64,000 nt of DNA from Nocardia jinanensis (GTDB lineage Bacteria > Actinomycetota > Actinomycetes > Mycobacteriales > Mycobacteriaceae). A program made the translations under genes and the position numbers. The notes under the pieces were generated by a model. That model searched no databases, had not been told where the DNA came from, and saw only the letters and a list, made by a program, of their open reading frames with translations. The DNA is taken from contig NZ_BMMH01000008.1 of NCBI RefSeq assembly GCF_014645735.1, positions 124,001-188,000 on the forward strand, given 5' to 3'. Below are positions 51,575 through 60,796 of the stretch, in pieces. The stretch's first letter is position 1, and the number at the start of each line of letters is the position of its first letter.

Positions 51575-53224
51575 CTAGTCGTCGTGCGGCCCGGCATCCT
51601 CGTAATCGTGGTTGGTGTCGGCCATCAGCGCCTTCCCCGCGACCTGCCCCTGGCCGAGTGCGTCCAGGAACGCCCGCGCCCACCGGTCCACATCGTGGGC
51701 GAGTACCTGCCGGCGCAGGGAACGCATGCGGCGGCGGCGGGTTTCGCGGTCGTCGGTGAGGGCGTCGACTATGGCGTCTTTCACGCTGTCCAGGTCGTGG
51801 GGGTTGCACAGGTACGACTGGCGGAGTTCGGCGGCGGCGCCGGTGAACTCGCTGAGCACCAGCGTGCCGTTGAGACCGGAGTGGCAGGCCACGTATTCCT
51901 TGGCGACCAGGTTCATACCGTCGCGCAGGGGGGTCACCAGCATCACGTCGGAGGCGACGAAGAAGGAGATGAGTTCTTCGCGCGCGATCGGACGGTGCAG
52001 GTAGTGCACGACCGGGTAGCCGACCCGGGCGAACTCGCCGTTGATGCGGCCGACCTGCCGTTCGATATCGCCGCGCATCTGGATATAGCTCTCGACCCGT
52101 TCCCGGCTGGGGGTGGCCAGCTGCACCATCACAGTTTCCGTCGGGTCGATACGGCCCTCGGCCAGGAGTTCTTCGAGGGCATTGAGCCGGATGTCGATAC
52201 CTTTGGTGTAGTCGAGGCGGTCGACACCGAGCAGGATGTTCTTGGGGCTGCCGAGTTCGGCGCGGATGCGGGCGGCGCGTTCACGGACCGAGCGCCGGCG
52301 GGAGTGTTCGTCGAGACCGGCGGAGTCGATGGAGATCGGGAAGGCACCGACGCGGACCGCCCGGAATCCGACCTGGACGACGCCCATCTTCGACCGCACA
52401 CCGACGGTGCCGCGGGAGGTGGGCTGACCGGCGAGGCGCCGGGCCAGGTACAAGAAGTTCTGGGCGCCGCCGGGCAGGTGGAAACCGATCAGGTCGGCGC
52501 CGAGCAGGCCCTCCACGATCTCGGTGCGCCACGGCATCTGCATGAACAGTTCCACGGGTGGGAACGGGATGTGCAGGAAGAATCCGATGGTGAGGTCCGG
52601 GCGCAGCATCCGCAGCATCTTGGGCACGAGTTGCAGCTGGTAGTCCTGTACCCAGACGGTCGCGCCCTCGGCGGCGACTTTCGCGGTCTCCTCCGCGAAA
52701 CGCCGATTCACCTGGACGTAGGCCGACCACCAAGCCCGGTTGTAGACGGGGCGGACGATGACGTCGTGATACAGCGGCCACAGAGTGGCGTTGGAGAACC
52801 CCTCGTAATAGTGAGCGACCTCCTGCGCCGACAGCGGCACCGGATACAGTTCCAGCCCGTCCTCGACGATGGGGTCGACGTCGACATCCGGTACACCGGC
52901 CCAGCCGACCCAGGCGCCCCGATTACTGCGCAGGACCGGTTCGAGAGCGGTCACCAGGCCACCGGGACTGCGCTTCCAGCGGCTGCTGCCGTCGGGGAGC
53001 TTCTCCAGGTCGACCGGTAGCCGGTTGGCCACGACCACGAAGCCGGAACCGGCCCCGCGCTCGCGCAGGGGTTCGGCGTCCACCGCTTCGGGGAGGGCCT
53101 CGGCCGGATCGATCGGACTCTCTACCGGCCCGGAGCCGTTATGATCTCCGGGTCGGTCCGCGGACACGGCGGATTCATCCTCGGGGGTGGAATCGCTGGA
53201 CGGCTGATCGGTCATCTGGTCCAC
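51575..53224 (-). CDS. otsA: Trehalose-6-phosphate synthase OtsA
   Basis: 549 aa. GT20 enzyme that joins UDP- or GDP-glucose to glucose-6-phosphate. Motifs: VVANRLPVDL, VWVQDYQLQLVPKMLR, HIPFPPVELFMQMPWR, GVDRLDYTKGIDIR and TPLRDGMNLVAKEYVA. A disordered acidic N-terminal extension (about residues 1-60) precedes the core. Trehalose is a wall glycolipid precursor and stress sugar in mycolata. ATG 53224 or 53215. A 56-aa gene lies immediately upstream, as with Rv3490/Rv3489. Confidence 0.95.
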   Translation of the reverse strand: MDQMTDQPSSDSTPEDESAVSADRPGDHNGSGPVESPIDPAEALPEAVDAEPLRERGAGSGFVVVANRLPVDLEKLPDGSSRWKRSPGGLVTALEPVLRSNRGAWVGWAGVPDVDVDPIVEDGLELYPVPLSAQEVAHYYEGFSNATLWPLYHDVIVRPVYNRAWWSAYVQVNRRFAEETAKVAAEGATVWVQDYQLQLVPKMLRMLRPDLTIGFFLHIPFPPVELFMQMPWRTEIVEGLLGADLIGFHLPGGAQNFLYLARRLAGQPTSRGTVGVRSKMGVVQVGFRAVRVGAFPISIDSAGLDEHSRRRSVRERAARIRAELGSPKNILLGVDRLDYTKGIDIRLNALEELLAEGRIDPTETVMVQLATPSRERVESYIQMRGDIERQVGRINGEFARVGYPVVHYLHRPIAREELISFFVASDVMLVTPLRDGMNLVAKEYVACHSGLNGTLVLSEFTGAAAELRQSYLCNPHDLDSVKDAIVDALTDDRETRRRRMRSLRRQVLAHDVDRWARAFLDALGQGQVAGKALMADTNHDYEDAGPHDD

Positions 53225-53304
53225 TCACGCATCCTTTGCGCGGCGCTGAACGCCATGTAGTTGTGTGTGTGTCCGCCGACGTCGCCGTTGGCGCCGGCGG
53301 CTGT

Positions 53305-53475
53305 TTACTCGGTGCGGACTCCCGGGCCGATACCGAGCATCGACAGGAGCATCCGACATTCGTCGGCATCGGCGGCATAGGCGGCCACGACCCGCTGCGC
53401 CTGACGAGCGGTCTCGTCGGCGAGGGGTTCCAGTTCGTCGTCGGCGATACCGTTGGCGCTGCTCTTCGCGGCCAT
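53305..53475 (-). CDS. 56-aa helical protein upstream of otsA
   Basis: 56 aa: acidic/Ala-rich, predicted helical (DDELEPLADETARQAQRVVA then ADADECRMLLSMLGIG). One cysteine in DECRML. Start ATG 53475 follows GGGAGGA by 5 nt. In M. tuberculosis a 54-aa protein of similar kind (Rv3489) accompanies otsA, so the pair is conserved. Role unknown; it may regulate or bind OtsA. Confidence 0.78.
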   Translation of the reverse strand: MAAKSSANGIADDELEPLADETARQAQRVVAAYAADADECRMLLSMLGIGPGVRTE

Positions 53476-53619
53476 CTCGATCCTCCCGGCAGGTGCGCTT
53501 GTATGTGAAATGTCAATGGTATCTGCCGGGGGAAGTGGTCGCTCCCGCCGCGGGTAACGTGGCGGGCCCCCTGGGGCTATACCGTTGGCAGCAGAAACGA
53601 TGAGGAAGGGGCCCGAAGC

Positions 53620-54453
53620 ATGCCGTTGGCCACGGTGAACGGAATATCGCTCAACTATCAGGTCAAGGGAGACCGCGCCAAGGGCACCGACGTCAAAGGC
53701 GGCGGCCCGCTGGTGGTGCTGATCATGGGCACCGGTAGCCCCGGCCGCGTGTGGGAACTGCACCAGGTGCCGGCACTGCTGGCCGCCGGATACCGGGTGT
53801 GCACTTTCGACAACCGGGGTATAGCGCCCACCTACGAGGCCGCCGACGGGATGACCATCCACGAATTGGTGGCCGATACGGCGGCCCTGATCGAATTCCT
53901 GGACGAGGGACCCGCGCTCGTAGCCGGCACCTCGATGGGCGCCCGGGTCGCGCAGGAACTCGCGCTCGCACGACCCGAACTGGTGCGCAAAGCGGTGTTC
54001 CTGGCCGGACACGGCCGGCTGGACCAGTTCCAGAAGGTGCTGTCGCTGGGCGAGCACGAGATGGATACGAACGAGGTGCAGCTGCCGGCGAAATACGATG
54101 CGGCGCTGACGGCGGTGATGAATCTCTCGCCGGCCACCATGGCCGATACGAACAAGGCCCGGGACTGGCTGGATCTGTTCGAGTTCACCGGTGGCCCGGT
54201 TCCCCCCGGCATCCGGGCCCAGCGCCGGATGGACCACGATTTCGATCGACTGCACGCCTACCGCGGTATCACCGTGCCCTGTCTGGCCGTCGGTTTCGCC
54301 GACGACCGGATGATCCCGCCGTACCTGGCCAGAGAGGTCGCCGACGCTGTTCCCGGCGGTCGCTACCAGGAGGTTCCCGATGCCGGCCACTACGGCTATC
54401 TGGAGCGGCCGGACGCGGTGAACAAGATCTTGCTGGAATTCTTCGCCTCGTGA
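53620..54453 (+). CDS. Alpha/beta hydrolase
   Basis: 277 aa. GTSMGARVAQ nucleophile elbow, oxyanion LIMGTGSPGRVW, and a late DAGHYGYLERPD with His; Asp in VGFADDRMIPP. It resembles thioesterase/lipase type enzymes. GAGGAAGGGGCC precedes the ATG. It is followed by mbtH, so it may serve an NRPS pathway, but no synthetase lies in the window. Confidence 0.85.
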   Translation: MPLATVNGISLNYQVKGDRAKGTDVKGGGPLVVLIMGTGSPGRVWELHQVPALLAAGYRVCTFDNRGIAPTYEAADGMTIHELVADTAALIEFLDEGPALVAGTSMGARVAQELALARPELVRKAVFLAGHGRLDQFQKVLSLGEHEMDTNEVQLPAKYDAALTAVMNLSPATMADTNKARDWLDLFEFTGGPVPPGIRAQRRMDHDFDRLHAYRGITVPCLAVGFADDRMIPPYLAREVADAVPGGRYQEVPDAGHYGYLERPDAVNKILLEFFAS

Positions 54454-54601
54454 GGGGAGGGCCCAAAGCTAACGCCGAGCTTGCTAGTGTCGACACATCG
54501 TTTGGGTTCGCGACGCGGCAGCCGGATATCCAGACCCGAGCCGCCGGGGCGGGCCCACACAGATCCGAACCCACAACCCACGAGCACCCCAGTGAGGTGA
54601 A

Positions 54602-54832
54602 ATGAGCACCAACCCGTTCGACGACGAGGACGGCCGCTTCTTCGTTCTGGTCAACGACGAAGAACAGCACTCCCTGTGGCCCGCCTTCGCCGAGGTACCG
54701 GCCGGCTGGCGGGTGGTCTTCGGTGAGGACAGCCGTGCCGCCTGTGTGGAATACGTGGAGCAGAATTGGACCGATATGCGGCCCAAGAGCCTGCGTGACG
54801 CCATGGCGGCGGACGAGGCGGCCCGCAAGTAG
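54602..54832 (+). CDS. mbtH: MbtH-like protein
   Basis: 76 aa, normal length. Conserved MbtH residues are present: NPFDDEDGRFFVLVNDEEQHSLWP, the W-P-A-F motif, GWRVVFGEDSR and NWTDMRPKSLR. MbtH proteins bind and activate NRPS adenylation domains. GAGGTG lies 6 nt before the ATG; a TAGTGT box is 115 nt upstream (54485-54490). No NRPS is near, so it is an orphan copy here, possibly acting in trans. Confidence 0.93.
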   Translation: MSTNPFDDEDGRFFVLVNDEEQHSLWPAFAEVPAGWRVVFGEDSRAACVEYVEQNWTDMRPKSLRDAMAADEAARK

Positions 54833-54910
54833 GTCGCTCGCGGAGCCGGACGATCGGTACAACCGCTGTGCGACACCGCAATCAGGTGTCGCGCGGCGGT
54901 CCCGTACGGT

Positions 54911-54916
54911 TATGAT
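54911..54916 (+). promoter_or_regulatory. -10 box of tRNA-Thr
   Basis: TATGAT, 13 nt before the mature 5' end of the tRNA. Confidence 0.6.
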
Positions 54917-54929
54917 GGCTCCGCTTCTC

Positions 54930-55001
54930 GCCTCCTTAGCTCAGTGGTAGAGCACTCGCCTTGTAAGCGAAAGGTCGTCAGTTCAATCCTGACAGGGGGC
55001 T
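54930..55001 (+). tRNA. tRNA-Thr (anticodon UGU)
   Basis: 72-nt cloverleaf. Acceptor GCCTCCT pairs AGGGGGC (one G-U); D arm GCTC/GAGC; anticodon loop CTTGTAA with UGU at 34-36; T arm GTCAG-TTCAATC-CTGAC; discriminator T. The outermost anticodon-stem pair (C27-A43) is mismatched. CCA is not encoded. Confidence 0.95.
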
Positions 55002-55008
55002 CCGGACG

Positions 55009-55057
55009 AAACCGCCGGTCCTGCCGCTGTCCGCGGCAGGACCGGCGGTTTCCGTTT
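55009..55057 (+). terminator. Terminator of tRNA-Thr
   Basis: A 19-bp perfect stem (55009-55027/55033-55051, arms beginning AAACCGCCGGTCC and ending GGACCGGCGGTTT) with 5-nt loop, followed by CCGTTTT. Confidence 0.9.
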
Positions 55058-55081
55058 TGCGGTCCAGTTCTCGGACAACGC

Positions 55082-55121
55082 CGAAGCAGCCCCCACCATT
55101 CTTCCGGTGGGGGCTGCTTCG
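55082..55121. terminator. Second strong hairpin, end of mce unit
   Basis: A perfect 16-bp stem CGAAGCAGCCCCCACC (55082-55097)/GGTGGGGGCTGCTTCG (55106-55121) lies 54 nt after the stop of the leftmost mce-associated gene. It probably ends that operon from the minus side and backs up the tRNA stop. Confidence 0.8.
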
Positions 55122-55175
55122 CAACTCTCGGAACATCGATCCGGTGGGCGCCGCACGCGCACCGGCCGGCGGCGG

Positions 55176-55661
55176 TCAGATCGGGGTGACCGCGGCGACC
55201 AGCCACCGATCGTCGGATTTGTCCAGCGCCACCCGGACGCGGCTACCCGTGGTAGTGCCCTGCGGGCTCTCCTTGCTGGTGGTCACCTGATTCAGGAACA
55301 GCAGCACGACGGCGTGTGCCCGGTCGGCGGAGACGACTCCCCCGGCCTGGGTGCTCGCCTCGACCGTCAGCTCCTTCTCCTTGGCTCCCGGAACGATCGC
55401 CTTGTCGATCAGCTCGAGGTAGTCGGCCTTGAAATCGGGGGCGAGATCCTCGGCGGTCTTGGGCAGTTCCTGGTCCACCGTCTGGAATTCGTAGCTGAAC
55501 ATGGCCGACACCGTGCGGGTCGCCGCCGCCACCGCGTCGGTACGGGACTGTTCGGACTGCCGGTAATCCCAGTACCGGTAGCCCCCGATACCGGCCACCA
55601 CCGCCGCCGCGACCACGACCACCGCGGTCAGGCCGAGCAGGATTCTGTTACGCACGCTCAT
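55176..55661 (-). CDS. Mce-associated membrane protein
   Basis: 161 aa. One N-terminal membrane helix (ILLGLTAVVVVAAAVVAGIGG) then an alpha/beta domain of NTF2-like type (AATRTVSAMFSYEFQTVDQ, ASTQAGGVVSADRAHAVVL). This is a Mas-type protein that supports Mce lipid import. GAGAGGAA lies 6 nt before ATG 55661. Upstream residues of the longer frame are not used. Last gene of the operon. Confidence 0.88.
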   Translation of the reverse strand: MSVRNRILLGLTAVVVVAAAVVAGIGGYRYWDYRQSEQSRTDAVAAATRTVSAMFSYEFQTVDQELPKTAEDLAPDFKADYLELIDKAIVPGAKEKELTVEASTQAGGVVSADRAHAVVLLFLNQVTTSKESPQGTTTGSRVRVALDKSDDRWLVAAVTPI

Positions 55662-55766
55662 TCTCGGTTCCTCTCGGCATGCAGGTTCCTCATGCTGCGT
55701 TGGTCCGGCACGACCGCGCACCACCCTCCGTGGTTACGCACCCTGTCTCCTCCGGGCGCTGCCCGG

Positions 55767-56717
55767 TCACGCTACGAACTTCACGTCCGAGGCGGTCAGC
55801 GTGCCGTCGTCGGCCCGCTGCACGGTCACCCGGAATCGGTAGAACCGCTGCTGCTGTTCCTGTGATCCCGCGTTGGTGAGCGTCTGCTTCGCCGCGACCA
55901 GGATCACCGCCGATTCCTCGTCGTCGCGTTCGACCGCGGCCTCGATCACCTCGCCGGTCGAGACGACCTTTGCCTGTTTGACGATTTCGGTGAACGGGTC
56001 GATCCGGCCGTCGAACTCGGTCTTGAAATCACCCGAGGCCATGGTGAGGATGCGGTCGATATCCTCCTTGGCGGTATCGGCGCGAATGGTGGTCAGGTTG
56101 AGCACCGTCTGCCGCGCGGTCGCCACGTATTCGGCGCGGCGCTCGTCGCGCTGCTGGGTGGACTGCACGGCCAGCATCGAGATCACCGCGGCACCGACCA
56201 GCCCGAGCACCAGCACTGCCGCCGCGGCGAGGCCGACGATCCGCTTCCAGGACCGGCCGGACCGGACCCCGGTGGATTCCGGTTCGCCCGGATCGGCCTC
56301 GTCGGCCGCCGCTTCCTCCGCGGCGCTGCCGGACGAACCGGCTTTCACCAGTCGTACGGTCTCCGCCGCGCCCGCCGATTCGCCGGAGGACACCGCGGCC
56401 GCACCTGTGGCGGCTTTTCCGGTCGTGATCTTCTCGGTAACCGCCTCGGTGCCGATTTTCCCGGTGGTCTCGATCGAGACCTTCTCCGTCGTGGCCTCGG
56501 TCGCAGCCTTCGCGGTAGCGGCCTCCGCCGCGAGAGCGGCCGCGGCCGTCTCCGTGGTGGCAGCGGCCGGCTGCTCATCGGTGCCGGCCTGTTCCGGCGA
56601 CCCGGGGGCGACGGCCCCGGGTTCGAGCTTCTCGGTCGCCGCGTCCTCGGCGGGGGGCGGGCCCGCCGTCCGGCTGGCGCGCCTACGGTTACGGCGGGGG
56701 TCCTTGGTCTCGCTCAT
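55767..56717 (-). CDS. Mce-associated membrane protein with Ala/Thr-rich tail
   Basis: 316 aa. The first about 155 residues are low-complexity (Ala, Glu, Thr; repeats of a K-hydrophobic-x-T-type phrase such as TEKVSIETTGKIGTE), lying in the cytoplasm. A helix (IVGLAAAAVLVLGLVGAAVISM) follows, then a Mas-type extracellular domain. ATG 56717 overlaps the mceF stop by 4 bp. Hence it is part of the mce operon. The tail may tether or space the helix; function unknown. Confidence 0.88.
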   Translation of the reverse strand: MSETKDPRRNRRRASRTAGPPPAEDAATEKLEPGAVAPGSPEQAGTDEQPAAATTETAAAALAAEAATAKAATEATTEKVSIETTGKIGTEAVTEKITTGKAATGAAAVSSGESAGAAETVRLVKAGSSGSAAEEAAADEADPGEPESTGVRSGRSWKRIVGLAAAAVLVLGLVGAAVISMLAVQSTQQRDERRAEYVATARQTVLNLTTIRADTAKEDIDRILTMASGDFKTEFDGRIDPFTEIVKQAKVVSTGEVIEAAVERDDEESAVILVAAKQTLTNAGSQEQQQRFYRFRVTVQRADDGTLTASDVKFVA

Positions 56718-58180
56718 CGTTGCTGCTCCTCGAACATTGCCTGCCAATCCGCGGGTACGGTGCCCGAACCGCCGGGGGCGATATCACCCTGACGGTAGCT
56801 GCCTCCATCGCTGCCGGTGTAGACCCCGCTGGCCGGATCGTAGGAGAGTGCGGCGGCGGGGGTGCCTGCGCCCGAGAAACTAGCAGGTGCCGCGGGTACT
56901 CCCGCAACCCCCGGCGCCGTATCGGGCGCGGAAGCGGGCGCCACGGGACCCGGCGGTTCGGTCGGCGCCACCGGCTGCGGCGGGCCGAAGGGCGGGTTGG
57001 TTCCCTCCGGAACGTAACCGGTGCGGCACAATTCGGGCGACGGCGCCCGGCGGCCGGGAAAGTCCATACACGGAGTATTGCGGATACCGCGGACCGCGGT
57101 CTTGTCGTCCTGCGGGACCTTGCAATACAGACCCTTCGGCGTGTCGGGGGTATCGAGTTCGGTCGGTTCGCGCCGCTGATCCGGCGGCAGGAAGCCGGTG
57201 GTACACGGCGGCGGATCGTTGAGCACGGTCATGAAGTCGACCAGCGCGCCGTATTCCATCGGCCCGCGTACGGCGGTGAGCAGGGCCGCGATCAGCGGCG
57301 GATACACCACCAGGATCTGTTCCAGACCGGAGTGATAGGTGACGCCCACCTGCCCCAGGCTCACCAGATTGTTCACCAGCAACGGCAGCGTCGGCCGCAG
57401 ATCGTCGAACTGCTGGGTCACCCGCTCCAGCGCCGACGGCCCGCCGGCGAGGATGCTGCGCAGTGCCGGATCGTGGGCACGCAGAGTGTCGGTGACGGTC
57501 GCCAGATCCCGGGTCCACGAACGGATCGCCGCATCGGAGTTCACCTGGGTGTCCAGCAACGGCCCGATCTGCTCGATCAGCTGTTTGGTCGGCCCGACAT
57601 TGTCGTTGGCCTCTTGGACGAGCAGCGAGGCGGAGTCGAGGAAACGCTGCAGATCCGGTCCGGCACCGTTGAAGGCCCGGAACGCTTCGTCGATGACCTG
57701 TCGCAGCCGGGTGTCGGCGACGCTGGACAGCAGCCGGTCGGCCTGGTCCAGCAGCGCGCCCACATCCTGCGGGAGCTCGGTCCGGTCCACCGGGATCACG
57801 CTGCCGTCGTAGAGGTTGGCATCACCCGGATCCGGCGGGGGCACCAGATCGACGTACTGTTCGCCGATGGCCGAGACGCTGCGGACCAGCGCCGAGGAAT
57901 CGGCGGGGATCTTGTAGCCGCTGTCGACCGACAACTTCGCCGCGACTCCGTCGTTCGTGAGCCGTACTTCGCGGACCACACCGACATTGGTGCCGCGGAA
58001 GGCGACATTGGCGTTCTGGTAGAGCCCGCCGGTGGCGGCCAGTTCCACCGTGACCTCGTAGCGGCCGATCCCGAGCATGGCGGGCACGCCCACGTAGGTG
58101 CCGCCCATGATGGCGAGACCGACCACGGTGAGGATCGCGAAAATCGTCAGCTGGATTCGAACGAAACGGGACAGCGTCAC
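56714..58180 (-). CDS. mceF: Mce family protein MceF
   Basis: 488 aa. Membrane anchor (IQLTIFAILTVVGLAIMGGTYVG) and MlaD/Mce domain (YEVTVELAATGGLYQNANVAF, RGTNVGVVREV), then long helical region and a Pro-rich C-terminus (about residues 390-460). Mce proteins form the lipid-transport shuttle across the cell wall. GTG 58180 overlaps the mceE stop (GTGA). Last of the six mce genes. Confidence 0.93.
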   Translation of the reverse strand: MTLSRFVRIQLTIFAILTVVGLAIMGGTYVGVPAMLGIGRYEVTVELAATGGLYQNANVAFRGTNVGVVREVRLTNDGVAAKLSVDSGYKIPADSSALVRSVSAIGEQYVDLVPPPDPGDANLYDGSVIPVDRTELPQDVGALLDQADRLLSSVADTRLRQVIDEAFRAFNGAGPDLQRFLDSASLLVQEANDNVGPTKQLIEQIGPLLDTQVNSDAAIRSWTRDLATVTDTLRAHDPALRSILAGGPSALERVTQQFDDLRPTLPLLVNNLVSLGQVGVTYHSGLEQILVVYPPLIAALLTAVRGPMEYGALVDFMTVLNDPPPCTTGFLPPDQRREPTELDTPDTPKGLYCKVPQDDKTAVRGIRNTPCMDFPGRRAPSPELCRTGYVPEGTNPPFGPPQPVAPTEPPGPVAPASAPDTAPGVAGVPAAPASFSGAGTPAAALSYDPASGVYTGSDGGSYRQGDIAPGGSGTVPADWQAMFEEQQR

Positions 58181-59448
58181 CGGCCCTCGCCCCCTTGCGG
58201 CTGCTGTCCGGGCATCGGCACGGTCAGTCCCGGTATGGCGGGCAGGCCGGGAATCGGCGGCAGCCCCGGAATCGTCGGTTGCGGCTGTTCACCACCGGCG
58301 GGCGCGCCGGGCGGTGGAGCCAGCGGAGCTGTCAGCGGGTTGCCCTGCTGGCCCGCGGCCCCGGCCACCTGACCGAGCGCGACCTCGACGCCGCCGAACA
58401 TACCGCCGAGTCCGGTGCCGGTGAGGAAGTTGGAATCCAGCCGGGCGCCGGTGAGGTCGACGGTCATGAACAGGTTCAGGTAGTCGCCCTTGATCGCCTT
58501 GTCCAGGTTCTTCAACGGGAACGGGAAGGACGCGATGATCTTGAGCGATTCGACGAGGTCGGCACCCGTATCGGAAAGGGTCTGCAGCACCGGAGCCAGA
58601 TTGGCCAGGTTCGCCTTCAGATCGTCACCGCTGGCGGCGATCAGCCGATTCACCACATCGCTGAGCTCACCCAATTCGGTGATGGTGGTGGTGATGTTCT
58701 GTCGCCGATCGGCGAGCACGGTCAGCGCCGGATGGATCTCCTCGATGGCGGCGGCCACCACATCGGTCTGCTGGACGAACTGGCCACTGACCCGGTCCAG
58801 CCCCTCCATCGCGGCGATGATGTCGTTGCGCTGCCCGTCGAGGTTGCGGATCAGATCGTTCATCTGCGGCAGGAGGTCGCGCACCTCGTCCTCGTTGCCG
58901 ACGAGCGCCTTGTTGAGTTCGCTGGTGATGTTCTCCAGCTGCGAGATACCGCCGCCGTTGAGCACCACCGACAGCGAGGACAGCACCTGCTCGGTGGTCG
59001 GATAGACCCCGGCGCGATCCAACGGGATCACATCACCTCCGGCCAGGCGCCCTTCCGGCGGCACGTCGGTCGGTGGAGCCAATTCGACGTGGTTACTGCC
59101 GAGCAAACTGGTCTGGCCGATCTTGGCGGTGGCATTGGCCGGCAGCACCACGCCCGGGTTCAGCGAAACCGTGACCAGCGCGTGCCAGTCCTCCACCTCG
59201 ATATCGGTCACCGTCCCGACCGCGACATCGTCGACGCGCACCGGCGAATTCCGGGTCAGAGTGGTCACGTTCGGCATCTGGATCCGGACCTTGTAGGAGC
59301 CCTCGCCGGTGCCCTCGGTGCCGGGCATCGGCAGCGAGTTGAGTCCGTCGTACTGGCAGCCGGTGGCCGGCAGCGCCAGTGCCAGCCCGACGGCCACTGC
59401 CGCGATCCGGCGCCGGGCGCCCGGCGCCCGCAGCTCGAGGCGCATCAT
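58177..59448 (-). CDS. mceE: Mce family lipoprotein MceE
   Basis: 423 aa. Lipoprotein signal with lipobox PATGC (Cys31), then the Mce domain (YKVRIQMPNVTTLTRNSPVRVDDVAVG region) and a helical part, ending in Pro/Gly repeats (PGLPPIPGLPAIPGL). MceE is the lipid-anchored member in mycobacterial operons. ATG 59448 overlaps the mceD stop (ATGA). The frame seen further upstream is a shadow of mceD. Confidence 0.93.
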   Translation of the reverse strand: MMRLELRAPGARRRIAAVAVGLALALPATGCQYDGLNSLPMPGTEGTGEGSYKVRIQMPNVTTLTRNSPVRVDDVAVGTVTDIEVEDWHALVTVSLNPGVVLPANATAKIGQTSLLGSNHVELAPPTDVPPEGRLAGGDVIPLDRAGVYPTTEQVLSSLSVVLNGGGISQLENITSELNKALVGNEDEVRDLLPQMNDLIRNLDGQRNDIIAAMEGLDRVSGQFVQQTDVVAAAIEEIHPALTVLADRRQNITTTITELGELSDVVNRLIAASGDDLKANLANLAPVLQTLSDTGADLVESLKIIASFPFPLKNLDKAIKGDYLNLFMTVDLTGARLDSNFLTGTGLGGMFGGVEVALGQVAGAAGQQGNPLTAPLAPPPGAPAGGEQPQPTIPGLPPIPGLPAIPGLTVPMPGQQPQGGEGR

Positions 59449-60764
59449 CGTCCTCCTCCGGGCAGACCGGGAATCTGGGGAAGTTGCACACCGGGGATGG
59501 CCAGCCCCGCGACCCCGGCCGGCACGATGATCGGCGCGGGTTCGGGCGCGGCCGGCGGGCCCACCTTCTGCGGATCCACCTTCCCCGCCAGATCCGGTGT
59601 CGTGTACTGCAACTGGTTCGGGAAGGCGGTCACACCGGTGGCCGGATTGGTCATGATGGGCAGGTAGTTCATCGCCAGCGAGCTGAGCACCGGGGCGAGA
59701 TACTGAGCGCACAGGTCGGCGCTGGTATCGGATTCGTGCTGTTCGAGCGCGCGTACCGAACCGCACAGGAAGCTCACCGGATCGGCGAAGTTGTTCAGCG
59801 AGATGGCACCGGTCAGTGTGCCCTGGGCGGGCTTGTAGATCTGGTAGAAGTTCACCAGCGCTGTCGGCCCCGAATGCAGTGCCTGTTCCAGTTCCGGTCG
59901 TTTGTCGACCAGGATCTGGGTGACGTCGGCGAGCCGCTGCACACCCTCGGTGAGTTCGGTACCGCTGCCGTCGAGAAACCGGTGCACATCGCCGAGCGCG
60001 AGGTCCAGATTGTCCAGACCGGCGCCCAGATCCTGCGAGACCCCGGCCAGCACCGACGATACCGACGACAATCGGCCCCCGAATTCGACGATCTGATCGT
60101 TGCTCTTGGAGAGCACGTCCACGAATTTCTGCAGATTCCGGATGGTGCCGAACAGATCGGTGCGGCCATCGGAGAGCGTGGTCAGCGTGGCCGAGAGTTC
60201 GTGCAGGGTGGCGCGGAACCGGTCGCCGTTGCCGTCCAGGTTGTCGGCCGCGGTGTCGACGAACCGGCCGAAGGAACCCTGGGGGTCGTCGCCGACCGGG
60301 CCGAGGGCGGTGGACAGCTTGTTCAGCTCGGTCTTGATATCGTCCCATTCGACCGGGACCGCGGTGTGTTCGATCGGGATCTCGGCGCCGTCGGCGAGTT
60401 TATCGCCGCCGGTGTAGGCGGGCGCGATCTGGATGAACCGAGCCGATACCAGCGACGGTGCGATGATCACCGCCCGCGCGTCGGCGGGCAGATCGACGCC
60501 GCCGTCCAGCGACATCGTCACCTTCACCTGGTCCTTGCCCGGTTCGATGCTGTCGATATTGCCGATCGGCACCCCGAGCACCCGCACATCGTCGCCCGCG
60601 TAGAGGCCGCTGGTGGAGGTGAAATAAGCGGTGATCTCGTTCTTGGTGATCCGCTGGAACGCCGTGTACCCCCCGAAGGCGACCAGCGCCACCACCACGA
60701 CACCCGCGACGATCGCCACCCACTTACCGGGAACAGCCCGGACCTTGTCCTTCAGAGTGGTCAT
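59445..60764 (-). CDS. mceD: Mce family protein MceD
   Basis: 439 aa. Membrane helix (WVAIVAGVVVVALVAFGGYTAF) and Mce domain (ITAYFTSTSGLYAGDDVRVLG, VPIGNIDSIEPG), helical region and Pro-rich end. CAGGAG lies 8 nt before ATG. The gap to mceC holds a 32-bp direct repeat. Confidence 0.93.
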   Translation of the reverse strand: MTTLKDKVRAVPGKWVAIVAGVVVVALVAFGGYTAFQRITKNEITAYFTSTSGLYAGDDVRVLGVPIGNIDSIEPGKDQVKVTMSLDGGVDLPADARAVIIAPSLVSARFIQIAPAYTGGDKLADGAEIPIEHTAVPVEWDDIKTELNKLSTALGPVGDDPQGSFGRFVDTAADNLDGNGDRFRATLHELSATLTTLSDGRTDLFGTIRNLQKFVDVLSKSNDQIVEFGGRLSSVSSVLAGVSQDLGAGLDNLDLALGDVHRFLDGSGTELTEGVQRLADVTQILVDKRPELEQALHSGPTALVNFYQIYKPAQGTLTGAISLNNFADPVSFLCGSVRALEQHESDTSADLCAQYLAPVLSSLAMNYLPIMTNPATGVTAFPNQLQYTTPDLAGKVDPQKVGPPAAPEPAPIIVPAGVAGLAIPGVQLPQIPGLPGGGR

Positions 60765-60796
60765 TGGGTTCTCCTGGGGGCAGATTCATCCGGTCG

